NCBI RefSeq assembly: GCF_001904635.1
Contig: NZ_MRCB01000002.1
Location: 1 to 64,000, forward strand
Reading direction: 5' to 3'
Source: Hydrococcus rivularis NIES-593
GTDB lineage: Bacteria > Cyanobacteriota > Cyanobacteriia > Cyanobacteriales > Microcystaceae
Length of the DNA: 64,000 bases
Shown piece by piece: positions 35,371 to 43,530 of this stretch. The notes under the pieces were generated by a model. It saw only the letters and a list, made by a program, of their open reading frames with translations. It was not told where the DNA came from and made no database searches. Position 1 is the stretch's first letter, and every line of letters begins with the position of its first letter. The position numbers and the translations under genes are program-made.

Positions 35371-35393
35371 GTGCGCGGGCAGAATGCCCGCAC
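35371..35393. terminator. GC-rich hairpin between convergent genes
   Basis: GTG plus CGGGC pairs with GCCCG plus CAC around an AGAAT loop, with a two-base bulge. It lies between the methyltransferase stop and the hpnH stop. There is no T-run. It may end both transcripts or be another dispersed palindrome. Confidence 0.4.
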
Positions 35394-35400
35394 TACGGCT

Positions 35401-36417
35401 TTAACTTCCAAACACGCTACTAATCGCCCGTCCTATATTTTCTGGTTTCAGTGCATCCATGGCGGCGGTGGGTTCGTAACCGCAATGTACCATACAATCC
35501 GCACATTTAGGATTGCCGCTAGCGCGACCGTAATTTTCCCAGTTAGTTTCTTCTAAGAGTTCCTTAAACGTCTTATAGTGACCTTCATTAAGGAGATAGC
35601 AGGGTTTTTGCCACCCCAAAACGCTATAGCTAGGACTTCCCCAGGGGGTACACTCATAATCCTTCTCGCCCATAAGAAAATCCAAAAATAGGGGATTGTG
35701 ATTGAAGTTCCACTGCTTTTTGCCTGTCTTCCAAGGGGAAAGAATTTCTCGAAAGAGTGCCTTCGTCCGTTCCCGCACCAGAAAATGCCCTTGGTCGGGG
35801 GCCCATTCATAACTGTAGCCTGGAGATATCATCATTCCATCAGTCCCCAGCGTTTCGAGAAAATCAAAAAATTCTTGCATTTTTTGGGGATCGGCACCTT
35901 CAAACACTGTCGTGTTAGTCGTGACGCGAAATCCTTTTGCTTTAGCTGCACGAATGGCACGAATAGCGGTATCGAAAACCCCCTTGCGATCGACGCATTT
36001 ATCATGCTGTTCTTGCAAACCGTCTAAGTGAACGCTAAACGTGAGATAGGGAGAAGGCTGGAATTTATCGAGGCTTTTTTCTAGCAATAGGGCATTGGTA
36101 CAGAGATAGACAAACTTTTTGCGATCGCACAACCCCTTGACAATTTCGTCAATCTGTGAGTGCAGTAGCGGTTCTCCTCCAGGAATGGAAACCACAGGTG
36201 CACCGCATTCTTCCGCCGCCGCAAAACATTCTTCGGGGGTTAGATTTCGTTTGAGAATTTCTGGTGGATGCTGAATTTTCCCGCAACCCGAACAAGCTAG
36301 ATTGCATCGGAATAGAGGTTCCAACATTAAAACCAACGGAAAGCGCTTACGCCCTTTCAAACGCTGGGTAACGATATATTGCCCCACTGCTAAAGCTTGT
36401 TGCCATTGAACGGCCAT
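35401..36417 (-). CDS. hpnH: Adenosyl-hopene transferase HpnH (radical SAM)
   Basis: HpnH links adenosine to diploptene, the first step of extended (C35) hopanoid formation. The 338-residue protein has the radical SAM site [10 protein letters not shown] (about residue 38), the IPGGEP motif (about 77) and LTFSVHLDG. The later [20 protein letters not shown] block and the C-terminal cysteines [14 protein letters not shown] also match the family. The N-terminus ([27 protein letters not shown]) is typical. The start has an upstream GGAG. Squalene-hopene cyclase and HpnB are also in this window, but far away. Confidence 0.9.
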   Translation of the reverse strand: MAVQWQQALAVGQYIVTQRLKGRKRFPLVLMLEPLFRCNLACSGCGKIQHPPEILKRNLTPEECFAAAEECGAPVVSIPGGEPLLHSQIDEIVKGLCDRKKFVYLCTNALLLEKSLDKFQPSPYLTFSVHLDGLQEQHDKCVDRKGVFDTAIRAIRAAKAKGFRVTTNTTVFEGADPQKMQEFFDFLETLGTDGMMISPGYSYEWAPDQGHFLVRERTKALFREILSPWKTGKKQWNFNHNPLFLDFLMGEKDYECTPWGSPSYSVLGWQKPCYLLNEGHYKTFKELLEETNWENYGRASGNPKCADCMVHCGYEPTAAMDALKPENIGRAISSVFGS

Positions 36418-36547
36418 AAGTCTCCTCTCACCTCTATATGCCGAGTCATTATATACGGTGGAACGAGAAAGAGGAGAAGAACTTATATAGGTTTTACTGT
36501 TGCTTATTTATTGCTAAAAGCGATCGATCTTTCGTCCTTCTCTGCGC

Positions 36548-36859
36548 TTGTGCAAGATACTTAGATGGTATTTTGAAGTTGCGATCGCCGTTGATGGATT
36601 AGAAGGTTTCAACAAACTGCGAGCGGACAATTTCGATGCCGTGGTTTCCGATGTTGAAATGCCCAATCTGAGCGGGTTGCAACTGACGGCGAAGATTCGC
36701 CAGGATCGAGAATATAGCGAACTGCCGATTATTCTCGTGACTACTCTGGCATCGGCTGAAGATAAGCGTCGCGGTGCAGAGGCAGGTGCTAATCCTTATC
36801 TGACGAAGGGAGATTTCGATCGAAAAATCTTGATTGAAACGCTCAAGCGATTGATTTAA
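36548..36859 (+). pseudogene. C-terminal receiver-domain remnant of a hybrid CheA-type kinase
   Basis: The frame reads the later two thirds of a receiver domain: FEVAIAVDGLEGF, AVVSDVEMPNLSG with the phosphoacceptor Asp, PIILVTTLAS and AGANPYLTKGDF. The first strand and its Asp pair (usually VDDS) are missing. The GAxxYLTKGxF end is typical of hybrid CheA/PilL kinases. It opens with a TTG and has no ribosome-binding site. The upstream bases show no kinase sequence. I infer an isolated gene fragment. Confidence 0.65.
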
Positions 36860-36871
36860 CTGTCTAATTAA

Positions 36872-37264
36872 TCAAAGCGATCGCGGTTTTGAGTGTTTTT
36901 TCAGCCAAATCCCCAGATCGTCTTGAGTGAGAATGCTACTGGCAAGTTGTTCCATCGTCAAAACGACCTCTGTTTCTTGAGCATCAATAAAATAGCCATT
37001 TAAGCCCAAAAATACGTACATAACCATAAATGCTGTTCTTTTGTTGCCATCGATAAAAGGATGATTTTTGGTTAATCCGTATCCGTAAGCAGCAGCTAAT
37101 TCAAACAAATCGGGATGAGCGTATGTCCATAAATGACGAGGTCTGGCTAAAGAGGCATCTAGAAGGTTGGCATCCCTTAATCCGTCTAATCCTCCATGAG
37201 TAACTATCTGATCCCAATGAATAGCCACGACTAATTTTTCTGAGAGCCAGATAGGTTCGTTCAT
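36872..37264 (-). CDS. doc: Doc/Fic-family toxin
   Basis: The 130-residue Fic-fold protein has the catalytic loop NHPFIDGNKRTAFMVM (HxFxDGNKR, about residues 66-81). The family start follows the Doc pattern, with WLSEKLVVAIHWDQIV and GLRDANLLDASLARP. Doc-type proteins phosphorylate EF-Tu and stop translation; other Fic proteins transfer AMP. Doc has Asn where Gly precedes NKR here, so the exact chemistry is open. It starts four bases after the AbrB-like antitoxin stop, giving a typical toxin-antitoxin operon. Confidence 0.85.
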   Translation of the reverse strand: MNEPIWLSEKLVVAIHWDQIVTHGGLDGLRDANLLDASLARPRHLWTYAHPDLFELAAAYGYGLTKNHPFIDGNKRTAFMVMYVFLGLNGYFIDAQETEVVLTMEQLASSILTQDDLGIWLKKHSKPRSL

Positions 37265-37268
37265 TGAA

Positions 37269-37490
37269 TTATTTGGCTAATTCTCTGAGTGCATTCTTGT
37301 ATTTAATACTTCCTTCTCGATAAATTTCCATTGCTTTTTCAAATTCAGGATCGTAGGGAGTAAGCTGGATGCCTTCTCTAGTTTCAAATAAAGATAAACT
37401 GTCTCCTTCACCTAACTTGAATTTCTCTAAAACCTCTTTTGGTATCGTTATTCCTAGCGAATTGCCGATTTTACGAAGTTTTAATTTCAT
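37269..37490 (-). CDS. AbrB/MazE-type antitoxin partner of Doc
   Basis: The 73-residue protein has a SpoVT-AbrB swapped-hairpin DNA-binding domain (KLRKIGNSLGITIPKEVLEKF, about residues 3-24), then an acidic loop and a helical tail that should wrap the toxin. Such antitoxins neutralise the toxin and repress their own operon. The ATG at 37490 is chosen over a TTG four codons upstream. A perfect inverted repeat lies just upstream as a likely operator. Confidence 0.82.
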   Translation of the reverse strand: MKLKLRKIGNSLGITIPKEVLEKFKLGEGDSLSLFETREGIQLTPYDPEFEKAMEIYREGSIKYKNALRELAK

Positions 37491-37505
37491 TGTTTTTCTC
37501 AAAAA

Positions 37506-37525
37506 GTTATTACTACTGTAATAAC
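37506..37525. promoter_or_regulatory. Operator-like palindrome upstream of the AbrB-Doc operon
   Basis: GTTATTAC (37506-37513) and GTAATAAC (37518-37525) form a perfect 8-bp inverted repeat around TACT. It sits 15 bases upstream of the antitoxin ATG, where autorepression is expected. Confidence 0.65.
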
Positions 37526-37594
37526 TCTATTTTACTTCAGATAGCTTTGCGATCGCTGAGGAATTTTGTCATAGTCTAATATTTTAAGCAACGA

Positions 37595-37680
37595 CATGGG
37601 ATTTGAGATAGTCAGACGCGATCGCACTCCTCTCAATACGACAGCCCCAAAACTTGCTGCCAGCGAGCCTATTCGTTAGG
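37595..37680. repeat. Imperfect duplicate of the purM 3' end, outer copy
   Basis: This segment matches 38013-38111, which covers the last codons and downstream flank of purM. ATGGGATT, AGACGCGATCGCACTCC, AATACGACA and AACTT are shared, and CCTATTCGTTAGG resembles CCTATGCGATAAGC. It is shortened internally and no longer codes. The pair brackets the orphan antitoxin. Confidence 0.65.
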
Positions 37681-37746
37681 TTGATAGTAAGCTCATAGCT
37701 ACTACAAGTAGACAATAGTAATTGCAGTAGAGCGCAGGGATATCAA

Positions 37747-37998
37747 ATGTTGACTAGCGTTGAAGGAATTTATCGCCACGGTCGAATAGAGCTAACGGAA
37801 TTGCCAAATAACATTCCAGATGAAACACGGGTTATTGTTACCTTCCTGCAACCCGGTGAGATCGATCTGAAGTCTCACGATATCGACCAAGCGCAAGCTG
37901 AGGTACTGCGTGCAAATTTAGCCACCTTTGCAGACGACTGGAACAGTCCAGAGATGAGTATTTACGACAACTATGACGCAGCCAAAACTGACCGTTAA
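37747..37998 (+). CDS. Orphan antitoxin-like small protein
   Basis: The 83-residue protein begins with a DUF104-like hairpin (SVEGIYRHGRIELTELPNNI, then ETRVIVTFL) and ends in an acidic helical segment with NSPEMSIYDNYDAAK. In my recollection, that ending is typical of cyanobacterial antitoxins coded just before an overlapping PemK/MazF toxin. Here only a short toxin start remains (37973-38029). The protein may act as a solitary antitoxin or be decaying. It lies between the two purM-end repeats. Confidence 0.65.
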   Translation: MLTSVEGIYRHGRIELTELPNNIPDETRVIVTFLQPGEIDLKSHDIDQAQAEVLRANLATFADDWNSPEMSIYDNYDAAKTDR

Positions 37999-38029
37999 GC
38001 GGGGTAATGTCGTTATGGGATTAAGATAG
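37973..38029 (+). pseudogene. Truncated PemK/MazF-like toxin start
   Basis: An ATG inside the last codons of the antitoxin, in the overlapping frame, opens MTQPKLTVKRGNVVMGLR and then stops. MazF-type toxins begin with a KRGDVVLV-like strand, so the beginning is recognisable. The frame ends exactly where the repeat copy at 38013 begins. I infer that the rest of the gene was lost at this junction. Confidence 0.5.
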
Positions 38030-38111
38030 TAAGACGCGATCGCACTCCCCTTAATACGACAATCCCAGAACTTCTCCAGTTCCCTCAACAACCTCGCCTA
38101 TGCGATAAGCA
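38013..38111. repeat. Imperfect duplicate of the purM 3' end, native copy
   Basis: This copy includes the last 19 or so codons of purM (minus strand, ending GEVLGLSY) and the flanking HIP1 sequence. It matches the shortened copy at 37595-37680. Confidence 0.65.
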
Positions 38112-39118
38112 GCAATATCTTTTGACTCAAACCAGTTTAAAGTATCTTCAGCGCGATCGCGCGGCACGATAACGACAAAACCAATGCCCATATTAAACGT
38201 ATCAAACATCGACCGAGCATTGACTTCCCCCACTTGCGCCAACCACCGAAAGATGGGCAAAATTTCCCAACTGTTGGAATACACCTGCACCGATTGACCT
38301 CCCTTCAAGCAACGGGGTAAGTTTTCCGGCAATCCTCCCCCCGTAATATGTGCCATCCCGTGAATCTCGATTCCGGTACGAATGGCTTCCAAAACCGGTT
38401 TTACGTATATTCGTGTAGGAGTTAACAAAACCTCTCCTAAACTTTGCCCTCCTAGCAAATCTGGACGGAAATCCCAATCCAATCCTTGAGTCTCAATAAT
38501 TTTTCTCACTAAACTAAAACCATTGCTGTGAACCCCTTGACTTGCCAACGCGATCGCAACATCCCCGATGTTAACCTGAGAACCATCTAAAATCTGGCTT
38601 TTCTCTACAATTCCCACACAAAATCCGGCAAGATCGTATTCTCCTAGTTGATAAAAACCAGGCATTTCAGCCGTTTCTCCCCCCAAAAGGGCGCATCCAC
38701 TCAAACGACATCCTTCTACGATCCCAGCGACGACTTCAGCAAGTTGTTGGGGATTGAGCTTGCCCGTTGCCAAATAGTCAAGAAAAAATAGAGGTTCTGC
38801 GCCAGAGGTAAGAACGTCATTGACGCACATGGCGACTAAATCGATGCCAATGGTGTCGTGACGGTTCATCGCTTGAGCGATTTTTAGTTTAGTTCCAACG
38901 CCATCGGTTCCCGAAACCAAGACGGGTTCTTTGTACCCAGAGGGCAATTGAAAAAATCCCCCAAATCCCCCCAATCCCCCTAATACTTCAGGACGATAAG
39001 TACTTTCAACGCCTTGACGAATTTTTTCGACGAAAGAGCGTCCTGCTTCTATATCTACGCCAGCTTCTCGATAATCCATAGAAACAGAAATCCTTAATGA
39101 TAGATGATTCTCCATCAT
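38051..39118 (-). CDS. purM: Phosphoribosylformylglycinamidine cyclo-ligase
   Basis: PurM closes the imidazole ring to make AIR, the fifth step of purine synthesis, using ATP. The 355-residue protein has [65 protein letters not shown] and [13 protein letters not shown] in family order. The ending EVLGLSY is complete. A run of glycines and Phe ([11 protein letters not shown], about residues 45-55) sits where other PurM proteins have a shorter loop. Its 3' end is duplicated downstream. Confidence 0.95.
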   Translation of the reverse strand: MMENHLSLRISVSMDYREAGVDIEAGRSFVEKIRQGVESTYRPEVLGGLGGFGGFFQLPSGYKEPVLVSGTDGVGTKLKIAQAMNRHDTIGIDLVAMCVNDVLTSGAEPLFFLDYLATGKLNPQQLAEVVAGIVEGCRLSGCALLGGETAEMPGFYQLGEYDLAGFCVGIVEKSQILDGSQVNIGDVAIALASQGVHSNGFSLVRKIIETQGLDWDFRPDLLGGQSLGEVLLTPTRIYVKPVLEAIRTGIEIHGMAHITGGGLPENLPRCLKGGQSVQVYSNSWEILPIFRWLAQVGEVNARSMFDTFNMGIGFVVIVPRDRAEDTLNWFESKDIAAYRIGEVVEGTGEVLGLSY

Positions 39119-39730
39119 TTATGCTAAGGAGATTAGGTGCATAGCACAAGTGCTACCGATTGATAGAGCTAAAATATAAAATTTTTATAAAAAATTAAGA
39201 GCAAGCGAAATAAAAATCTTTCGAACCTACTCTTTTTTGTCAAAAAAGTCAATCACCTATTTTGATTTTTTATCTTAAAAATCACTAATGATTAGAATTT
39301 TTGTTCTTTTTGACAAGATTTTTACCTCTTAACTCCATTTTACCCCCGTAATTACACGGGCGATCTAAAACTTTTTGCAGCGAAGGCTAAAACCGCGATC
39401 GTCTTATCCGGCAATAGTTTTAGTAATTTTTTTGGGCTGCTTATTCTTACTAATGTCAAGGTCTGTTAACGATTTAAGTAATACGAAATCGACAAAACCC
39501 TAAAACATACCGCTTCCAATTTTAGTTTGTCAAGCTTTATTTAAAGTTTCAATTTAAAACATAATAAATGATTTAAATGATGGCGATCCCTGCCGAGAAA
39601 TTCATGGTAATCTATATCAGCTTTAGATAATGCAAAGCAAATTTTGTGAGGAGCGATCGTTGGCAAATGAATAAATGTTCCCATGAATTTAATTTATTTA
39701 ATTCGCCAACTTACTGAACAAATGGAGCTT
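39119..39730. other. 612-bp AT-rich gene-free region upstream of rlpA
   Basis: The stretch separates divergent purM and the RlpA-like gene. It is T- and A-rich with several poly-T runs and a CCCCCGTAATTACACGGG segment (palindrome CCCGTAATTACACGGG, about 39344-39360). I looked for the GGGTGAA core of the ydaO riboswitch, which sometimes precedes rlpA-type genes, and did not find it. No ORF or tRNA is supported. Confidence 0.4.
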
Positions 39731-40336
39731 ATGAATCAGAAATTCTTGGGTAAGATTACCACGACGGCATTCGCAACAATCTTAGGAACAACTACGTTCC
39801 TAGGCAATTCGCAAATTGCGGCAGTAGCTTCAAATATAGATTCAACTGAGCGCGATCGAATTTCGGAAACAACTGAAAAGGCGGGCGCATCAAATGAGAT
39901 AGCCAAACCCTTGTCGCAAGCTGTCACCCTTGGCGATCGCGCCACCGCAGTAATAACCTTTCTCGATTTTCCCGTGAAAGAGAAAGACAGCACTCAAGTC
40001 AAATCCAAGTCGAGTAAGACCGCATCCGTGCAAGCGGGAGTCAAGCAGATGCGAGGCATGGCATCTTGGTACGGGCCAGGCTTTCACGGACGGCAAACAG
40101 CCAATGGCGAACGCTTCAATCAAAATGATTTAACCGCAGCTCACCGCAGCCTGCCATTTGGGACGAAAGTTAGAGTAACCAACATGAACAATGGTCGCTC
40201 CGTTATCGTTCGCATTAACGATCGCGGTCCTTTTGTGGGCGGACGGGCAATCGACTTATCTGCTGCTGCCGCCAGGGCAATCGGACTCCACCGTAGCGGC
40301 GTAGGCCCAGTCAACCTCGAAATTCTCGGACAGTAA
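39731..40336 (+). CDS. rlpA: RlpA-like septal ring/lytic transglycosylase protein
   Basis: The 201-residue protein has an N-terminal signal peptide and a C-terminal double-psi beta-barrel (about residues 115-200) with [48 protein letters not shown] and the [15 protein letters not shown] helix. RlpA proteins cleave peptide-free glycan strands at the septum; the key Asp and His positions of the barrel (ND in INDRGP, AHR) are present. A SPOR domain is absent. The frame is open from 39683, but the signal peptide with a nearby GGAG favours ATG 39731; 39722 is also possible. Confidence 0.85.
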   Translation: MNQKFLGKITTTAFATILGTTTFLGNSQIAAVASNIDSTERDRISETTEKAGASNEIAKPLSQAVTLGDRATAVITFLDFPVKEKDSTQVKSKSSKTASVQAGVKQMRGMASWYGPGFHGRQTANGERFNQNDLTAAHRSLPFGTKVRVTNMNNGRSVIVRINDRGPFVGGRAIDLSAAAARAIGLHRSGVGPVNLEILGQ

Positions 40337-40353
40337 TTGGGCGAGATCCAAAT

Positions 40354-40412
40354 GAGTAGGGACTGGTAAGCTAAAAACTGGGGGTTCGTATCCCCAAGTT
40401 TGACCCCTACTC
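40354..40412 (+). other. Nested hairpin between rlpA and panC
   Basis: GAGTAGGG (40354-40361) pairs with CCCTACTC (40405-40412). Inside, AAACT (40375-40379) pairs with AGTTT (40397-40401) and GGGG (40381-40384) with CCCC (40392-40395) around a TTCGTAT loop. The inner arm resembles a tRNA T-arm, but the size (59 bases) and missing anticodon arm exclude a tRNA. It could be a terminator without a T-run, a small structured RNA or a dispersed palindrome. Confidence 0.5.
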
Positions 40413-40430
40413 GCATGAGGAGAAAAGGCG

Positions 40431-41978
40431 GTGCATCTATATAAAACGGTGGCTGGATTGCGCTCTGCCCTGGCAAGTCGGCGAGACCGTCGCGCGATTG
40501 GCTTAGTTCCAACAATGGGGGCGCTGCACCTCGGTCATGCAAGTTTGATCCAGCGCGCAGTTGCCGAAAACGATATCGTCGTCGTCAGTATCTTTGTCAA
40601 TCCGCTGCAATTTGGACCTAGCGAAGATTTACAAGAATATCCCCGTCAGCTAGAAAAAGATTGTCGGGTTTGCGAACAGTATGGAGTAGATATTGTTTTT
40701 GCTCCAACTGTTGAGGAGATGGGAACTCCGCCATCTCAAGAATCGCCTTCGTCAACCGTGACGGCAGTAGTGCCACCACCAGAGATGACATCGGTGCTGT
40801 GCGGACAGTTTAGACCGGGGCATTTTCAGGGAGTGGCAACGATAGTGACCAAGTTGTTCAACATTATCGCGCCCAACAATGCCTATTTTGGGGAAAAAGA
40901 CGCGCAACAGCTAGCGATTCTGCGGCGGGTGGTTAAGGATTTAAATATCCCTGTCGAAGTCAAAGCTTGTCCGACAGTTAGAGAAGCGTCGGGACTAGCG
41001 CTCAGTTCTCGCAATCAGTATTTGAGCGAAACCGAACGAGAACAAGCCAAAGCTATTTATCGCAGCCTGCAAGCAGCCCGCAAAGCTTTCTGCACCGGAG
41101 AGCGGGAGGCATTTAAGCTAATCAATATCGTCAAGCAAGAATTGGCGCTGACTCCAGAAGTCAAGGTTCAGTATGTCGAGTTGGTGCATCCGCAAACCCT
41201 AACTCGTTTGGAGAAAATAGAGGAAGCCGGATTACTTGCGATCGCGGCATATGTTGGTTCGACGCGCTTAATCGATAATGTCATTTTGCGACACCGCCGA
41301 CCAATTATCGCTATCGACGGTCCCGCTGGGGCTGGAAAATCTACCGTCACTCGTCGCGTTGCCCAGTCCTTGAATTTGCTGCATCTGGATACGGGAGCCA
41401 TGTATCGGGCAGTTGCTTGGTTGGTCATGCGATCGGGAATTTCTCTGGACGATGAAGGCGCGATCGCAGAATTAGTGACTCAAGCGAACCTAGAACTAAT
41501 TCCTGCCGAGCCGCCCAATCCAACCCGCGTCAAAATTAATGGAGAAGACGTAACCGAAACCATTCGGACTCCAGAAGTCACGGCGATCGTATCCCAAATT
41601 GCTGCCAAAGCTTCAGTTCGCCAGGCATTAGTCCAACAGCAGCAACGCTATGGCAAAACAGGGGGAATCGTTGCTGAGGGAAGAGACATTGGGACTGCCG
41701 TTTTTCCAGATGCCGAATTGAAAATTTTTCTCACGGCTTCGGTGGAGGAGAGAGCCAAGCGGCGCTGGCAAGATTTTAAGGAACAAGGACGAGAAGAAAT
41801 CAGTCTGGAGCAATTAGAGCAAGATATCCAGGCGCGAGATTACTTCGACAGCCATCGGGAAATTGCTCCCCTGCAACAGGCGATCGATGCCATTAAGATC
41901 GACACGGATAAGTTGAGCATTGAAGAAGTGACCGAGCAAATTATTAATCTGTACGAGCAACTCGATTCTAAGGCTTGA
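40431..41978 (+). CDS. panC/cmk: Bifunctional pantoate-beta-alanine ligase / cytidylate kinase
   Basis: The 515-residue protein fuses two enzymes. Residues 1-275 are PanC, which makes pantothenate: PTMGALHLGHASLI (HxGH adenylation site), FVNPLQFGPSEDL, YFGEKDAQQLAI and GLALSSRNQYLS. Residues 285-515 are Cmk, which phosphorylates CMP/dCMP: IDGPAGAGKSTVTR Walker A, LDTGAMYRAVAWL and EGRDIGTAVFPDA. This fusion is characteristic of cyanobacteria. The start is GTG at 40431, matching the family opening LYKTVAGLRSAL. A TPR gene follows after 82 bases. Confidence 0.95.
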   Translation: MHLYKTVAGLRSALASRRDRRAIGLVPTMGALHLGHASLIQRAVAENDIVVVSIFVNPLQFGPSEDLQEYPRQLEKDCRVCEQYGVDIVFAPTVEEMGTPPSQESPSSTVTAVVPPPEMTSVLCGQFRPGHFQGVATIVTKLFNIIAPNNAYFGEKDAQQLAILRRVVKDLNIPVEVKACPTVREASGLALSSRNQYLSETEREQAKAIYRSLQAARKAFCTGEREAFKLINIVKQELALTPEVKVQYVELVHPQTLTRLEKIEEAGLLAIAAYVGSTRLIDNVILRHRRPIIAIDGPAGAGKSTVTRRVAQSLNLLHLDTGAMYRAVAWLVMRSGISLDDEGAIAELVTQANLELIPAEPPNPTRVKINGEDVTETIRTPEVTAIVSQIAAKASVRQALVQQQQRYGKTGGIVAEGRDIGTAVFPDAELKIFLTASVEERAKRRWQDFKEQGREEISLEQLEQDIQARDYFDSHREIAPLQQAIDAIKIDTDKLSIEEVTEQIINLYEQLDSKA

Positions 41979-42060
41979 TAAATGTCTTCTCTTTGTTTGT
42001 TCCTCTTTTCGATAAGATGGATCGGGTAAGAACGAGTGAAAAATTCTTCGAGACAATATT

Positions 42061-42954
42061 GTGCCTAAGCTGAATTGGTTAATTTCTGTTCTCGCTTGTG
42101 CGGGCGTGTGGAGCGCTACCTTGCCCGCGATGGGACAAGCCTTGGTGCCCTATACGCCAGAACTCAACGCCGAACAATTAGAACAGCAAGGATTGGCGCT
42201 GGCGGAAGAGGCTATACAATTAGTACGCTTTCAACAGTACGAGCTGGCTTTACCCAGAGCCAAACTAGCGACTCAACTAGCGTCAGAACGCTATGAAACC
42301 TGGTTTATTTTGGGAAGCTTATACGTTCAACAGCAAGAGTTAGACGAAGGGATTAAAGTTCTCCAAAAAGCTCTTTCCCTCGCCCCAGAAGAAGCAGGAA
42401 TTAAGTTTACGCTGGGCAATGCCTATTTCCAAAAAGGCGATTATGCGGCAGCCGCGACCGAGATCGAGCAAGGCTTAAAGATGAAGCCGGACGTTCCCGC
42501 CGCCTTATTCGATCTGGGCAATGCTTATCTGAAATTAGGAAAGTCATCCGAGGCGATTGAGTCCTATGAAAAAGCGATCGCGCAAGAAAAAACGTTTTGG
42601 CCCGCCCTCAATAATATCGGACTGATCGAATACGAACAGGGCAATGTAGATGGGGCGATTCAAAGATGGCAAGCCGCGATCGCAATTGACGATAAACAAG
42701 CCGAACCCAAGTTGGCAGTTGCCGTTGCTCTCTACGCTCAAGGCAAACAAGAGGAAGGCTTAAAGCTAGCAGAAGAAGCGCTCTCACTCGACGGTCGCTA
42801 TGCCGATTTGGAGTTTCTCAAAGAAAATCTTTGGGGCGAGCGTCTAATTGCCGATACTAAAACCTTTTTAGCCACCCCCAAAATGCAAGCCGTCCTTGCC
42901 AACATCCAAACTCAACCCGCACAAACCGAAGGACAACAAGCACCAGCACCGTGA
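42061..42954 (+). CDS. TPR-repeat protein with signal peptide
   Basis: The 297-residue protein starts (GTG) with a likely signal peptide (WLISVLACAGVWSATLPAMGQA) and contains about five to six consecutive tetratricopeptide units from residue 35 to 245. Examples are ETWFILGSLYVQQQELDEGI, ALFDLGNAYLKLGKSSEAIE and ALNNIGLIEYEQGNVDGAIQ. TPR arrays are protein-binding scaffolds. The location suggests a periplasmic or lumenal role, for instance in photosystem or envelope assembly, but no partner can be named. The C-terminal tail is Gln/Pro/Ala-rich. Confidence 0.8.
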   Translation: MPKLNWLISVLACAGVWSATLPAMGQALVPYTPELNAEQLEQQGLALAEEAIQLVRFQQYELALPRAKLATQLASERYETWFILGSLYVQQQELDEGIKVLQKALSLAPEEAGIKFTLGNAYFQKGDYAAAATEIEQGLKMKPDVPAALFDLGNAYLKLGKSSEAIESYEKAIAQEKTFWPALNNIGLIEYEQGNVDGAIQRWQAAIAIDDKQAEPKLAVAVALYAQGKQEEGLKLAEEALSLDGRYADLEFLKENLWGERLIADTKTFLATPKMQAVLANIQTQPAQTEGQQAPAP

Positions 42955-42965
42955 TAAAAGATCGG

Positions 42966-43035
42966 GGTTAGTAGTTAGTAGTTAGTAGGATTATATCCAC
43001 CAACAACTAACCACTATTCATTAACCACTAACCCA
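42966..43035. repeat. TTAGTA-type short tandem repeats with inverted units
   Basis: Three GTTAGTA units (42968-42990) are followed by ACAACTAACCACT and TTAACCACTAACC in inverted orientation. They can fold back on each other between the convergent TPR and response-regulator genes. Confidence 0.6.
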
Positions 43036-43039
43036 ACTC

Positions 43040-43444
43040 CTAATTTTGATTTTTATTTGCCACTTCTAGAATCTGAGCGATAAACTGTTGATGATCCACA
43101 ACGGGCTTGGAGATGTATCCATCAGCACCACTTTGTTTGAGAAAATTCTCTCGATCCCCTTCCATGGCGTGAGCCGTTACCAGAATGACGGGCAAAGAAG
43201 CAGTTTGAGGATTGGATTTCAACATCTGGGTAATTGCGATCCCATCTACCGCTTTACCTTGATAAACGCTATGAGCTAGAGAAACATCCATCAAAATCAC
43301 GTCTGCTTCTCTGGAGCGAGCGATTCTCATCACTTCTTCTACATCTTCGGTTCCTTTTACCTCTAAGCCGCCGCGCTTTGTAAGAATTTTGGCAAAAACG
43401 CGGAAATTTATGGGATCGTCTTCTACAATCAAAACGGTTGTCAT
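43040..43444 (-). CDS. Single-domain response regulator
   Basis: The 134-residue protein is one receiver domain: VLIVEDDPINFRVF (acidic Asp pair), VILMDVSLAHS with the phosphoacceptor Asp, PVILVTAHAM with the Thr switch, and GYISKPV with the conserved Lys. After the phosphorylation site there is a short insert (HSVYQGKAVDG) common in cyanobacterial CpdR/Rre-type single receivers. There is no output domain, so it should act by protein contact or phosphorelay. Convergent with the TPR gene, divergent from the topoisomerase gene. Confidence 0.88.
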   Translation of the reverse strand: MTTVLIVEDDPINFRVFAKILTKRGGLEVKGTEDVEEVMRIARSREADVILMDVSLAHSVYQGKAVDGIAITQMLKSNPQTASLPVILVTAHAMEGDRENFLKQSGADGYISKPVVDHQQFIAQILEVANKNQN

Positions 43445-43530
43445 AGCGCTTACTTAAGGAAGTTATGGTAGGAGAAGGAAGCTATTAACCCCTTCGGTTG
43501 GCGTTTGTTGAACTCAGGAAAGAAAAACTC

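Noticed and set aside
39119-39730. Cyclic-di-AMP (ydaO) riboswitch before rlpA
   Set aside because: I searched the leader by eye for the conserved GGGTGAA and flanking core and did not find them.
40354-40412. tRNA gene suggested by a T-arm-like GGGGGTTCGTATCCCC
   Set aside because: The element is only 59 bases and lacks an anticodon arm, a D-arm and a proper acceptor with discriminator base.
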